From: Planctomycetota bacterium
GTDB taxonomy: Bacteria > Planctomycetota > Planctomycetia > Planctomycetales > Planctomycetaceae
Reading direction: 5' to 3'
NCBI GenBank assembly: GCA_022600195.1
Contig: JAHZKX010000023.1
Coordinates: 62,001-126,000, forward strand
DNA: 64,000 nucleotides
The notes beneath the pieces are model-generated. The model did not search any database, had not been told where the DNA came from, and was given only the letters and a program-made list of their open reading frames with translations. Below, in pieces: positions 7,567 to 15,949 of the stretch. Both the position numbers and the translations under genes were made by a program. Position 1 is the first letter of the stretch. Each line of letters opens with the position of its first letter.

Positions 7567-8976
7567 ATGACAAATATTCTGCGTTATGATGATTCCGCGG
7601 CCCGGCGTTTGATTGATAATCAATTATACGAAACACTTCAGCCTGATCTCATCGCAGCCCGCGAAGAAATGCTGGCCGATATCGCGCTGTTGGGAACCGA
7701 TCAGATTCCTGCCCACAAACAGCCATTAGATGCCGGTTTTCAAAACCTGCCTCAGCAACTTCTGGATGAATATGATTCAGAGCAGGGCAATAGTCTGCTG
7801 GGAAAAATCGAAGACAAGGCCCGGGAACTGCGTGAGCAGTCCGACCGTTTTGTGGTATTGGGGATTGGTGGCTCCTATATGGGGATGCGGGCTCTGTTCG
7901 AAGCGGTCTGCAATCCCTGGCATAACGAATTGACACGCGCGCAGAGACAGGGTGTGCCCCGCCTGTATTTTGAAGGTAATAATGTTGACAACGATTCTGT
8001 ATCCGCATTGCGTGACTTATTACAAAGTGGATGTCAGGACCCCCATGATGTGCTGCAACGCTGGAGTCTGACAGTCATCAGCAAATCGGGGGGAACCCTG
8101 GAAACCGCGGTTGGTTTCCGCTTGTTCCGTGAATTACTGGAAAATTATTACGGCGCCGATTCTGATGAGAGCCGCTCTCTGGTCGTTCCTGTTACCGGGC
8201 TGGAAGGCAAGTTGAGAAACTTTTCCAACCAGAAAGGATATTCCAGCGTCTTTCCGATTCCCGACAATGTTGGTGGCCGTTTTTCTGTGTTTACTGCGGT
8301 TGGGCTGTTTCCTGCAGCCGTCATGGGGCTGGATATTAAGCAGTTACTGCAAGGTGCCGCCGATATGACTCAACGATTTGTCAGTCAGCCGATGGGCGAT
8401 AATCCCGTCCTGGATTATACCGCGACCTGCCATCTGTTTGAAAAGGAGAAGAACGTTTCGATTCGGATTCTATCCACCTGGGGTAAACGCCTTGAAGCGT
8501 TGGGACTCTGGTATGATCAATTACTGGCGGAAAGTCTGGGGAAAGAAGAAAAAGGGGCAACCCCATTGACGGTCGTGAATACCAGAGACCTGCACAGTCG
8601 AGGCCAGCAACATCAGGAAGGGGCGCTGGATAAACTGATTACGAATCTGATTGTCGAAAAATCCAATTCGGATTCCGTTCCCGTCCCGGTTGTTCCGGAA
8701 AATCAAAATCAGGATGAACTCAACAAGTTGGAAGGGAAAATGATTCCCGATATTCTTTCGGCTGCGATTGAGGGCACGAATCGGGCCTATGCAGATGCCA
8801 ATCGTCCCACTGCTGATTTCATTTTGCCTGTCCTCAATGAATATACACTAGGTCAGACTTTGCAATTACTGATGCTCGCGACGGTTCTGGAAGGACGTTT
8901 GATCAATATCAATCCGTACGGTCAGCCAGGTGTCGAAGCCTATAAGGTGAACATGCAGGAAGTTTTGAATCGCTGA
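7567..8976 (+). CDS. pgi: Glucose-6-phosphate isomerase
   Basis: 469 residues, close to the shorter bacterial PGI type. It interconverts glucose 6-phosphate and fructose 6-phosphate. Seen are VVLGIGGSYMGMRALFEA (phosphate-binding region), SKSGGTLETAVGFRLF (SIS domain), NVGGRFSVFTAVGLFPAAVMG, and STWGKRLEALGLWYDQLLAESLGKE. The second SIS domain continues with TRDLHSRGQQHQEG, including the catalytic His region. It follows pyrE closely and converges with the FabZ-like gene, with 16 bases between stop codons. Confidence 0.96.
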   Translation: MTNILRYDDSAARRLIDNQLYETLQPDLIAAREEMLADIALLGTDQIPAHKQPLDAGFQNLPQQLLDEYDSEQGNSLLGKIEDKARELREQSDRFVVLGIGGSYMGMRALFEAVCNPWHNELTRAQRQGVPRLYFEGNNVDNDSVSALRDLLQSGCQDPHDVLQRWSLTVISKSGGTLETAVGFRLFRELLENYYGADSDESRSLVVPVTGLEGKLRNFSNQKGYSSVFPIPDNVGGRFSVFTAVGLFPAAVMGLDIKQLLQGAADMTQRFVSQPMGDNPVLDYTATCHLFEKEKNVSIRILSTWGKRLEALGLWYDQLLAESLGKEEKGATPLTVVNTRDLHSRGQQHQEGALDKLITNLIVEKSNSDSVPVPVVPENQNQDELNKLEGKMIPDILSAAIEGTNRAYADANRPTADFILPVLNEYTLGQTLQLLMLATVLEGRLININPYGQPGVEAYKVNMQEVLNR

Positions 8977-8992
8977 ATGATTCAGGGTTCTA

Positions 8993-9499
8993 CTAGGTTC
9001 CTGGAATCTTCTGATTTTTATCAATCGGAACACCGATCATCTGGCCGCTGAAGACGGTCTTTCCATCGACGAGACCCTGGAAATTGAACTCGGCTCGTTT
9101 ACCAGCGCGAATGCGGTGTAGCTGCGCCATGATCACCAGACGCTGGTTGGGATAGACGGGGCGACGAAAACGAACATCGTTCATGCCACCAAATCCCAGG
9201 AAGTCGCCACCTAGTAGTTTGAATTTGCGGGCATAAAATCCAGCCAGCTGAGCCGAACATTCACAAAGCACCACTCCTGGCATCAGAGGGAAACCAGGCA
9301 TATGGCCTCGGCACCAGAATTCATCCTCTGTGATATCTTTAAAACCGACGATACCATGATTTTCGTTATCGATATGGACAATACCCGAGAGTTGTTCCAT
9401 CTCAAATCGCTGAGGGTTGATCTTCCTGATATCTTCGATGCCGAACACAGGGTTCTCAAAATCGAAGTCAATTCCATCATAAAGCAACTTGGGGGGCAT
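8993..9499 (-). CDS. FabZ-like 3-hydroxyacyl-ACP dehydratase (hotdog fold)
   Basis: 168 residues. The core GHMPGFPLMPGVVLCECSAQL (about 79-99) carries the catalytic His of the GHFPG-type loop and a Glu on the hotdog helix, as in FabZ/FabA enzymes that dehydrate 3-hydroxyacyl-ACP. The N-terminal part (FDFENPVFGIEDIRKINPQRFEMEQL) resembles FabZ. A lone gene outside a fatty-acid operon could also be a second copy working on a special lipid or polyketide. The upstream region contains GGAGAAAAGAGACC before the ATG. Confidence 0.88.
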   Translation of the reverse strand: MPPKLLYDGIDFDFENPVFGIEDIRKINPQRFEMEQLSGIVHIDNENHGIVGFKDITEDEFWCRGHMPGFPLMPGVVLCECSAQLAGFYARKFKLLGGDFLGFGGMNDVRFRRPVYPNQRLVIMAQLHRIRAGKRAEFNFQGLVDGKTVFSGQMIGVPIDKNQKIPGT

Positions 9500-9678
9500 G
9501 GTCTCTTTTCTCCATTCGGGATATCTATTGATAAAACCCTGGTTTATTGATGGTGACCATCATATCAGTGAATTGGTTTAGACAAGGCAAAAATGTATCT
9601 GGCTACGATTTACAATGTAATGCAGACAGGACTGACTGCTAATAAAGCCTGCGATCTTAGCAAAAGCGGCAACGTTTG

Positions 9679-10635
9679 TTAATCGAGGATTTCCGCTAAT
9701 TGGCTCAAATTGGTGATCAATCTATCAGGTTTGGTGTCAGGGTTTCGAACTTCTTCCTTACTGGCCTGCATACTGAGGCTGTCACCAGCAAATAAAACCG
9801 TTTTCATCCCAAACATTTTGGCAATCGCCAGGTCATCACGAATTCGAGTACCAACATGCAGGATTTCTTGTGGTGCAATTCCCACCTGTTCGAACCGAGC
9901 GATCAATCTTCCATAAAGTGACGCCGAGGGTTTACGGACTCCTTCACGATAGGAGACACAAAAGCATTCCTGACAAAAGAGTTCAGAAAGGGGGGGGAGT
10001 GTACCTTGTGAGGCCAATCCCCGCAATACTTGAACAAAAGTGAAAGGTTGTGCATCGGCAAACAACGCGATTTTGGTGCCTCGCCCCGTTAGATGGCAGA
10101 GAGTTTCCAAAGCACCGGGCATCGCCTGCACCCCTTGTAGTGAGGAATGAAAGAAATAAGCGACCTTGAGGCTGAAATCATCCAGGTCGCCATAAAATGA
10201 TTCTTCAAAGGTATATTCATTTTTCTGGAGTCGTTCGATCAATCGTTTCCAGATTTCAAAAGCATTCGTTTCAGGCATTTCTCCTTTAGCTACATTCCCC
10301 AAAATCTTCTGGTCCTGCAGGAGGTTACGATATTGTGTCAGCATGTATTCCCACGGGGCGCCCGGTTTGCGCGACATGCTGTTCCAGATGTTGAATTCCT
10401 GAATGGTTTTATCAAGCGCAATCTGCATTCGCAGTTGTTGTTCATGATCAAACAGCAGATCGCCATCGGAGATATGCAATAATGTTCCGTACACGCTGAA
10501 TGTGACAGCAGCAATCTCCTGCAGTGGTTTTAAATAAGGGGTTGCCTTAGGTGTGACCAGTTCCGGTGCGACAGGCCACTTGAGATCATCCCGATTGGCT
10601 AACCAATCCGCATATTCTTGAAGAGACTGTGGCAT
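9679..10635 (-). CDS. HAD-like protein lacking the nucleophilic aspartate
   Basis: 318 residues with a HAD/haloacid dehalogenase-like layout. Motif I, where the family has F-D-x-Y-G-T-L, reads FSVYGTLL near residue 48, so the nucleophile Asp is Ser. Motif II reads LFADAQPF, with Ala for the usual Thr/Ser. The motif III lysine is kept (GVRKPSASLY). Motif IV reads HVGTRIRDDLAIAK, with Thr for the first Asp. Loss at three positions suggests a non-catalytic binding or regulatory protein. It is a single gene on the minus strand with no obvious partner, and the gene desert lies behind its start. Confidence 0.85.
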   Translation of the reverse strand: MPQSLQEYADWLANRDDLKWPVAPELVTPKATPYLKPLQEIAAVTFSVYGTLLHISDGDLLFDHEQQLRMQIALDKTIQEFNIWNSMSRKPGAPWEYMLTQYRNLLQDQKILGNVAKGEMPETNAFEIWKRLIERLQKNEYTFEESFYGDLDDFSLKVAYFFHSSLQGVQAMPGALETLCHLTGRGTKIALFADAQPFTFVQVLRGLASQGTLPPLSELFCQECFCVSYREGVRKPSASLYGRLIARFEQVGIAPQEILHVGTRIRDDLAIAKMFGMKTVLFAGDSLSMQASKEEVRNPDTKPDRLITNLSQLAEILD

Positions 10636-11662
10636 AGCGATTGAATCATTTCCAGGTCGAGGAATTCAGTGGTCAGCTCGTAAGAAGCAAAGAGTTTGTG
10701 GAATAACTTAATGAGAATAAAACAGCACAATTATTAATAAAGTAAACCCACTTACTGTTCTCATCCGCAAATTTTACATTAGACAAATATCATAGCAGGG
10801 GTTACTGGTAAAGTTTACTGATTGTGCTCCGATCTTAGACCAGACATCTATGACAGAGCAAGCATAAAAGCAGATTTCAGATACATTCTCAGGAGAGACG
10901 CTTAACCTCATATTTTTCAAATTCAACCAACGCGAATGGGTACTACTGACGTAAGAAGTTTGCGAGTTGAAATGCAATGAACCATTTGCGGGTCGCTGAT
11001 GTCAGAACAGTTAACCACCTCTTTCTGCCTGTCTCAGGGCATAAAAGCGAGAATCCTGTATGAAAAATTGAAGTCTCCCGAGAAATTTGGTTCATATCTT
11101 AAGCAATTATCGGAAGTCAATCTAAGTCCCTGAATTCTAGGGAATTACAGCATCATATTCCTCACAGTTGATTCCTCCCTGCCAGATATTCTGAGCGTCT
11201 CTGTCAGTACTGCACTCTCCCTTGTCAAAGAACTTAAAGTCCTCACGTTAATTTCGTCGATGCAATTAGGGCAGACGGTTGAAACCGGAAAGACGTAAAA
11301 ACCACGTCGATCCAGTCAAGATCATTTTGGATGGTTCACACCATTCAAATGTTTGCAAAGGGGGGAGAGGACAAGATGGATCTAGTCTGACGAACTGATC
11401 TGAATGGTATTGCGATTGTCATTCAGTCCGACCCCAAAAGTATTACGTACCAGATCCCAAATTTCCTTAAAATTAAAGATTGGCATTTTGAAACAGTTTT
11501 TGGAGATGCTGTCTCCTTAAACAAGCCCCGACCCAAGACTACACGGGTTACAACTTGATATTGACTGGCCAGGATAGCCGCAAAATGTAGTTGGGGTTAA
11601 AGCAGAAGAAAAGTAACCATTTCTTCTAAATAAATGTCAAACATGTGATTGGAGAGCCCGCA
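10636..11662. other. 1-kb stretch without a recognisable gene
   Basis: The short open frames (for example 10774-10977 on the minus strand) have no ribosome site or family resemblance. Small hairpins are visible at 11127-11143 (TCCCT...AGGGA) and 11502-11516 (GGAGA-TGCTG-TCTCC). The stretch may hold the long leader of the HTH-receiver gene at 11663, an unlabelled small RNA, or decayed sequence. Nothing more can be supported. Confidence 0.5.
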
Positions 11663-12235
11663 ATGAAAACGATCTTCACTACTGGCCAAGTAGCAAAGAT
11701 CTGTAAGGTTGCACCCCGCACGGTTAGTAAGTGGTTCGACTCTGGACGCCTGAGAGGATACCGGATTCCGGGATCTCAGGACCGTCGAATTCCTCGTGAG
11801 CACCTTATTCGATTTCTTAAAGAACACGGCATGCCATTAGGTGAGCTGGAAGATGAAGCAATGGGCAAATTGTTGCTCGTTGGGGCAGACACTCAGGTTC
11901 GAGCAAGTCTTGATGACCTGATGGCTACCGAAGACTTCAAAATTGAATACGCGGTAAGCGGTTTTGAAGCTGGTATCCAGGCAGAATCTTTACATCCCGA
12001 TTGCGTGATTGTGGATTTTGCTATGGGTCGCAATGAAGCTCTGATGATCGCTCAAAACCTGCGACGAAACAAAGACTACACGGATTCTGTTCTAATTGCC
12101 CTGCTGAGCGATGAAGATAACGCCAGCGGATTTGATAGAACATTATTCAACGAAACCTTCCGGAAACCATTTGACGCTGCACTGTTGGCTGAACGGATTC
12201 GGACCCTGGTTGGACGAAAAAAGCAAATCGCCTAA
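11663..12235 (+). CDS. MerR/excisionase-type HTH fused to a receiver domain
   Basis: The ATG at 11663 has GGAG 8 bases upstream. The 190-residue protein begins with a winged-helix, excisionase-like DNA-binding domain (FTTGQVAKICKVAPRTVSKWFDSGRLRGYRIPGSQDRRIPREHLIRFL, about residues 4-52). A response-regulator-like receiver follows from about residue 68. It keeps an Asp in VIVDFAMG as possible phosphate acceptor and the Lys of FRKPF, but the N-terminal acidic pocket is reduced (LLLVGADT). The order, DNA binding first and receiver last, is reversed from normal response regulators. No histidine kinase is nearby. It is followed by a structured 3' region and a strong terminator. Confidence 0.85.
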   Translation: MKTIFTTGQVAKICKVAPRTVSKWFDSGRLRGYRIPGSQDRRIPREHLIRFLKEHGMPLGELEDEAMGKLLLVGADTQVRASLDDLMATEDFKIEYAVSGFEAGIQAESLHPDCVIVDFAMGRNEALMIAQNLRRNKDYTDSVLIALLSDEDNASGFDRTLFNETFRKPFDAALLAERIRTLVGRKKQIA

Positions 12236-12237
12236 TG

Positions 12238-12370
12238 ACGGGCAGGAATGCCCCGTGGTGAGATTGCTAGGGACGTGTAGTTCTCGATATTATGGACGGT
12301 GTCGAGAGAACGGCCCACTGGTCAACCAAAACAATCGCAAAGGGATTTGCTGGTTTGCGTGAACGAATTG
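12238..12370 (+). other. Structured 3' region with two hairpins before the terminator
   Basis: After the regulator stop there are two hairpins: ACGGGCA-GGAA-TGCCCCGT (12238-12256, one bulged base) and GTTCTCGA ... TCGAGAGAAC (12280-12311, two bulged bases). They are followed by the terminator at 12371. Together they could be a 3'UTR-derived small RNA or only a stable mRNA end. No reading frame here is convincing. Confidence 0.4.
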
Positions 12371-12409
12371 ACCCGGCTAAGAGGTAAGACTCTTGGCCGG
12401 GTTTTTTTT
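12371..12409 (+). terminator. Rho-independent terminator
   Basis: ACCCGGC-T-AAGAG, loop GTAAGA, CTCTT-G-GCCGGGT: a 13-bp stem (one G-T pair) followed directly by eight T. It ends the transcript of the HTH-receiver gene, 135 bases after its stop, and separates it from the glycosyltransferase gene. Confidence 0.92.
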
Positions 12410-12438
12410 GCGCGCTTGATGTCCGATGGTAAGCCGAT

Positions 12439-14103
12439 ATGAATCTAGTAAACAATCATCGAGGAGACGAAAAGAAAAAAGGGGTCTTTGACTCCCTCTG
12501 GTCCCTGCTGTTTTCACTCATGGCCTTTATGCTCGTCGCCGCTCAGCTCGATTGTGCACAGGATCTGGCTGGCACCAGCGCGGGTCCGGGATTGACCGTC
12601 GATGAACCATTTAACGTCAGTCAGGGCGTGTTTCTCGTGCGGGCAATCCAGGTCTATGGCCTGGGTATCTTCTCTCCCGAAAGCGTGCGAGAAATCGTTG
12701 AACATCCCAACTATCTCCCCGATCATCCTCCTTTGGGTCGATTGCTGATTGGAATCGCGCACGAAATGGTCTCCTGGTTTGCGGGCGTTGACAATCGGCC
12801 ATTTGTCGTCACCTATGGTCGCTATGCTTCCGCTTTCTGTTTTGCCTGTCTTGTTTTCGTAGTCGGGCGATTTACTGCCATTCATTATGGACACAAAGCG
12901 GGTCTGGTGGCAGCCGTTTCGTTGATCTGTATGCCGCGCCTGTTTGGACATGCCCATCTGGCGGCGCTGGAAACTGCAACCGCGCTGTTTTATGTGGCCG
13001 CAGTCTTAGCGGTTGTGCATTTCTGGAACACCGAACAACCTCCCACAAACAAACGCGCCTGTGGGACTGGATTCTTGCTGGGTCTCGCATTACTGACGAA
13101 AATTCAAGCGATACTGATACCGATTCCCGTGATCCTCTGGGCGTTTTGGAAGTGGCGCCATAAAGCGATTGTGCCTTTACTCTGTTGGGGAGGTGTCGGC
13201 GTTCTGATTTTCTTCGCCGGCTGGCCCTGGCTCTGGTTTGATCCAGTGGATCGAATCGGTGAATACCTGGGAAGAACCACCGAGCGTGCAGCCATTTATA
13301 TTGATTACTTCGGAGTGAAATACGCAGACCGGGATCTGCCCTGGCATTATCCCTGGGTCATGTTTTTCACGACGATTCCCATCGGCCTGTTGGTCCTGGG
13401 TTTTATCGGCTCCTTGAAATTCGGTCGTGCTCGAAAAGACGATCCACAACATCGACCCACTGGGGAAGTTCTGCTTCTGCTTTCTTTGCTGTGGCCGCTA
13501 CTGTTATTTACGCTGCCGGGGATCACAGTCTATGATGGCGTGCGTCTGTTTTTAATGGTTTTTCCTTTGACAGCAGTACTCATCGGCGTCGGGGCAGTCG
13601 CAGCCATCGACTGGTTACAGAAACGCCTTCCACAGAAGTTGGTCACCACTGCATTTGGATTACTGCTTCTGACGCAAACGTACGCAACAATTGCGTATGC
13701 TCCCTGCTGGCTCAGTTATTACAGTTTATTGACAGGCGGATTGAAAGGTGCAGACGCCGCGGGTATGGAAGCGACTTATTGGGGCGACACCATTACCGCA
13801 GAGATGTTGACGCAGGTAGTCCAGGACGTTCCTGAAAACAGCGTCATTCAAGTGGTGCCTGTTTTGCACCCCGCCTATCTGCAAACCATGCAGGAGACAC
13901 CCGAACTGAAACAGAAGGGGATACGATTAGTCCCCTTCGAATCAGAGAGGCCCGTTTCTGAATACGTGTTGTCCTTTCAACGAATTCCCTACTTGCCGAA
14001 AATACTACAAGTGCGGCAATCGGATGCATGGACCCCGATTACCGAAATCACCAGACAGAATGTCCCTCTGGCCCGTCTGGTTCGTTTGAAGACTTCTCGT
14101 TAA
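12439..14103 (+). CDS. GT-C type glycosyltransferase (ArnT/PMT family), membrane
   Basis: 554 residues with about ten hydrophobic segments. The first outside loop contains the acidic motif TVDEPFNV (Asp-Glu, near residue 52-58) typical of GT39/GT83-like enzymes, and PDHPPLGRLLIGIAHE follows. These enzymes use lipid-linked sugars at the membrane to modify proteins or lipids on the far side. A soluble C-terminal part (about 430-554) follows the last helix. The start codon lacks a strong ribosome site. The gene converges with the SMP-30-like gene, four bases apart. The acceptor and sugar cannot be told. Confidence 0.85.
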   Translation: MNLVNNHRGDEKKKGVFDSLWSLLFSLMAFMLVAAQLDCAQDLAGTSAGPGLTVDEPFNVSQGVFLVRAIQVYGLGIFSPESVREIVEHPNYLPDHPPLGRLLIGIAHEMVSWFAGVDNRPFVVTYGRYASAFCFACLVFVVGRFTAIHYGHKAGLVAAVSLICMPRLFGHAHLAALETATALFYVAAVLAVVHFWNTEQPPTNKRACGTGFLLGLALLTKIQAILIPIPVILWAFWKWRHKAIVPLLCWGGVGVLIFFAGWPWLWFDPVDRIGEYLGRTTERAAIYIDYFGVKYADRDLPWHYPWVMFFTTIPIGLLVLGFIGSLKFGRARKDDPQHRPTGEVLLLLSLLWPLLLFTLPGITVYDGVRLFLMVFPLTAVLIGVGAVAAIDWLQKRLPQKLVTTAFGLLLLTQTYATIAYAPCWLSYYSLLTGGLKGADAAGMEATYWGDTITAEMLTQVVQDVPENSVIQVVPVLHPAYLQTMQETPELKQKGIRLVPFESERPVSEYVLSFQRIPYLPKILQVRQSDAWTPITEITRQNVPLARLVRLKTSR

Positions 14104-14107
14104 GTTT

Positions 14108-15139
14108 CTATTTGTCAACAGGCAATGAGGGATGGAACCCTGCAATTTTACAGGGAATTCGATACAAGCCACTCCCCGCGGTGATGTAAAGCATGGAAGC
14201 TTCTTTCCCAATACCGAACGTGCAGTTGGTGGGCAGCGTAGGCGTCGGGATGTATGCCAGCTCTTTTCCCTCGGGAGAAAACACAAGGATGCCAAAGCGG
14301 CTTTCTGCGCGGAAGGCCGCGTAGATGTTCCCTTTTTGATCGACCGTCATGCCGTCAATGCCCGTCTCTTTTCCGCCGAAGTCGGCCAGAATCGTTTTCT
14401 TACCGAGCGACCCATCTTTATGAATGGGAAACGCGTTCAAGGTCATTCGCATTTTCGGATTTTTGGGTTTCTCTTTTTCCAGGCCGGAAACTCCATTGTC
14501 GGTTTCCGCAACATAAAGCGTTTTACCATCCGGAGAAACCACTGTCCCGTTCGGCTTGCTGATATCAGTCGTAGCACGGTGTACGGTTTTCGTTTTGGGA
14601 TCGTAGCGGAAGACACTCATATGATCGAGTTCCAGAGGTTCTTTGCCAACGTAACGGGGGTCGGTGAAATAGACCCAGCCTCGTGGATGCACAACCAGAT
14701 CATTGGGGGCGTTGAATTTCTTCCCCTCAAAACGGTCCACAATGCATTTGACTTTTCCTTTTTTCGAAATCTGAGCCAGGCACTGTTTGCCATTGTTGGC
14801 ACCACAGGCTGCCAGCATTTTTCCTTTTTGATTGAACATCAGGCCGTTACTTTGTCCGCTGTCTGAACTGAAGACGGTTGTTTTTTTCGTCGCAGGATCA
14901 AAGGCCATAATTTTTCCCAGGCCGCCACCAAAGTTAATATCGCTGAAATAGATGATGCCATCCGTGTCAACGCAGGCACCTTCAGTGAATCCTTTATCGA
15001 CCCAGAGTTCTTCCAGTTTCGATTGCGGAGAGACAATGGATGAATCGCCAGACGGAGCAGGTGTCGCTGCGTAGACCATCGATCCTGCAATTCCTGAAAA
15101 AGCCACCCCCCATACAATGATGTGTTGCCAGTTGATCAT
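14108..15139 (-). CDS. Secreted SMP-30/gluconolactonase-like beta-propeller
   Basis: 343 residues. It has a signal peptide (VWGVAFSGIAGSMVYAATPAPS) and then repeated propeller blades: EGACVDTDGIIYFSDINFGGGLGKIMAFDP, NAPNDLVVHPRGWVYFTDPRYV, KPNGTVVSPDGKTLYVAETDN, GIDGMTVDQKGNIYAAF. The PNDL and acidic residues match metal-binding positions of the SMP-30 family, which hydrolyses lactones. GAGAGG lies 8 bases before the ATG. Lactonase activity on a sugar acid is likely but the substrate is unknown. Confidence 0.9.
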   Translation of the reverse strand: MINWQHIIVWGVAFSGIAGSMVYAATPAPSGDSSIVSPQSKLEELWVDKGFTEGACVDTDGIIYFSDINFGGGLGKIMAFDPATKKTTVFSSDSGQSNGLMFNQKGKMLAACGANNGKQCLAQISKKGKVKCIVDRFEGKKFNAPNDLVVHPRGWVYFTDPRYVGKEPLELDHMSVFRYDPKTKTVHRATTDISKPNGTVVSPDGKTLYVAETDNGVSGLEKEKPKNPKMRMTLNAFPIHKDGSLGKKTILADFGGKETGIDGMTVDQKGNIYAAFRAESRFGILVFSPEGKELAYIPTPTLPTNCTFGIGKEASMLYITAGSGLYRIPCKIAGFHPSLPVDK

Positions 15140-15232
15140 AGTTTGTACCTCTCTGCCGATGCGATTTAGATAAAGATTGATTTTTTAGATTGGTTACAAC
15201 ATCAGTTAGTCTTCACATTTTTGTATCTTCAG

Positions 15233-15916
15233 TCAAGTATCGATTTCATCTGGAGTCTCGCTGGCAGGTGCATTTCGATTATTGCGGACCAGCCAGAGTG
15301 ACGGCACCGCCAATACAGCTCCAGCGATTGGACCAACGATATACAGCCAGAGCGATTGTAAATTTCCGCTCACCAGTGCAGGGGCCAATGATCGGGCAGG
15401 GTTCATCGAGGCACCAGAAATCGGTCCGGCGAACATCGCTTCCAGTGCAATCACCGATCCGATGGCCACGCCTGCCAGGATGCCAGTTTCCTTTGCGCCC
15501 GTACTCACGCAAAGAACAACGAACATCAGCATCCAGGTCAAAACTCCTTCCAGTATCAAAGACTGCATGTCACTCCCTGCAGGAAGCGTCATGCCATAAT
15601 TAGACAAACCGGGAAAGAGCAGCTTTAATAACAGACATGCGGCCATAGCACCAATACACTGGCAAATGATGTAAGGCACCACTTCTATTCCAGGAAAACG
15701 GCGGGAAACCCAGAAGGCGATCGTCACCGCCGGATTGATATGGGCACCAGAAATTTCCCCAATGGCATAGATGATTGATGTCACCACCAGTCCAAACACA
15801 AGTGCGATGCCGACGTGGGTAACCGTTCCCTGTGAGACCTGATTGGTGACGATGGCACCCGCTCCTGAGAACAGCAGGATGAAGGTACCAAAGATTTCCG
15901 CGTAATATTTTTGCAT
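15233..15916 (-). CDS. MIP-family channel, NIP-like aquaporin/aquaglyceroporin
   Basis: 227 residues, six hydrophobic segments and both NPA boxes: SGAHINPAVTIAFW (about 62-75) and GPISGASMNPARSLAPALVSGN (about 178-199). The second box with GPISG-S-MNPARSL is closer to plant NIP channels than to AqpZ or GlpF. By alignment to AqpZ from the NPA boxes, selectivity positions F43, H174 and T183 read Tyr, Ala and Ala, which would give a wider pore for small neutral solutes such as glycerol, urea or metalloid acids. Neighbouring genes do not tell which solute. Confidence 0.9.
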   Translation of the reverse strand: MQKYYAEIFGTFILLFSGAGAIVTNQVSQGTVTHVGIALVFGLVVTSIIYAIGEISGAHINPAVTIAFWVSRRFPGIEVVPYIICQCIGAMAACLLLKLLFPGLSNYGMTLPAGSDMQSLILEGVLTWMLMFVVLCVSTGAKETGILAGVAIGSVIALEAMFAGPISGASMNPARSLAPALVSGNLQSLWLYIVGPIAGAVLAVPSLWLVRNNRNAPASETPDEIDT

Positions 15917-15949
15917 CAGTGGATGGATTCCTGATTGCGGGTTTTATGT

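Noticed and set aside
12514-12957. 147-codon minus-strand frame in the glycosyltransferase gene
   Set aside because: Antisense shadow of a clear membrane glycosyltransferase.
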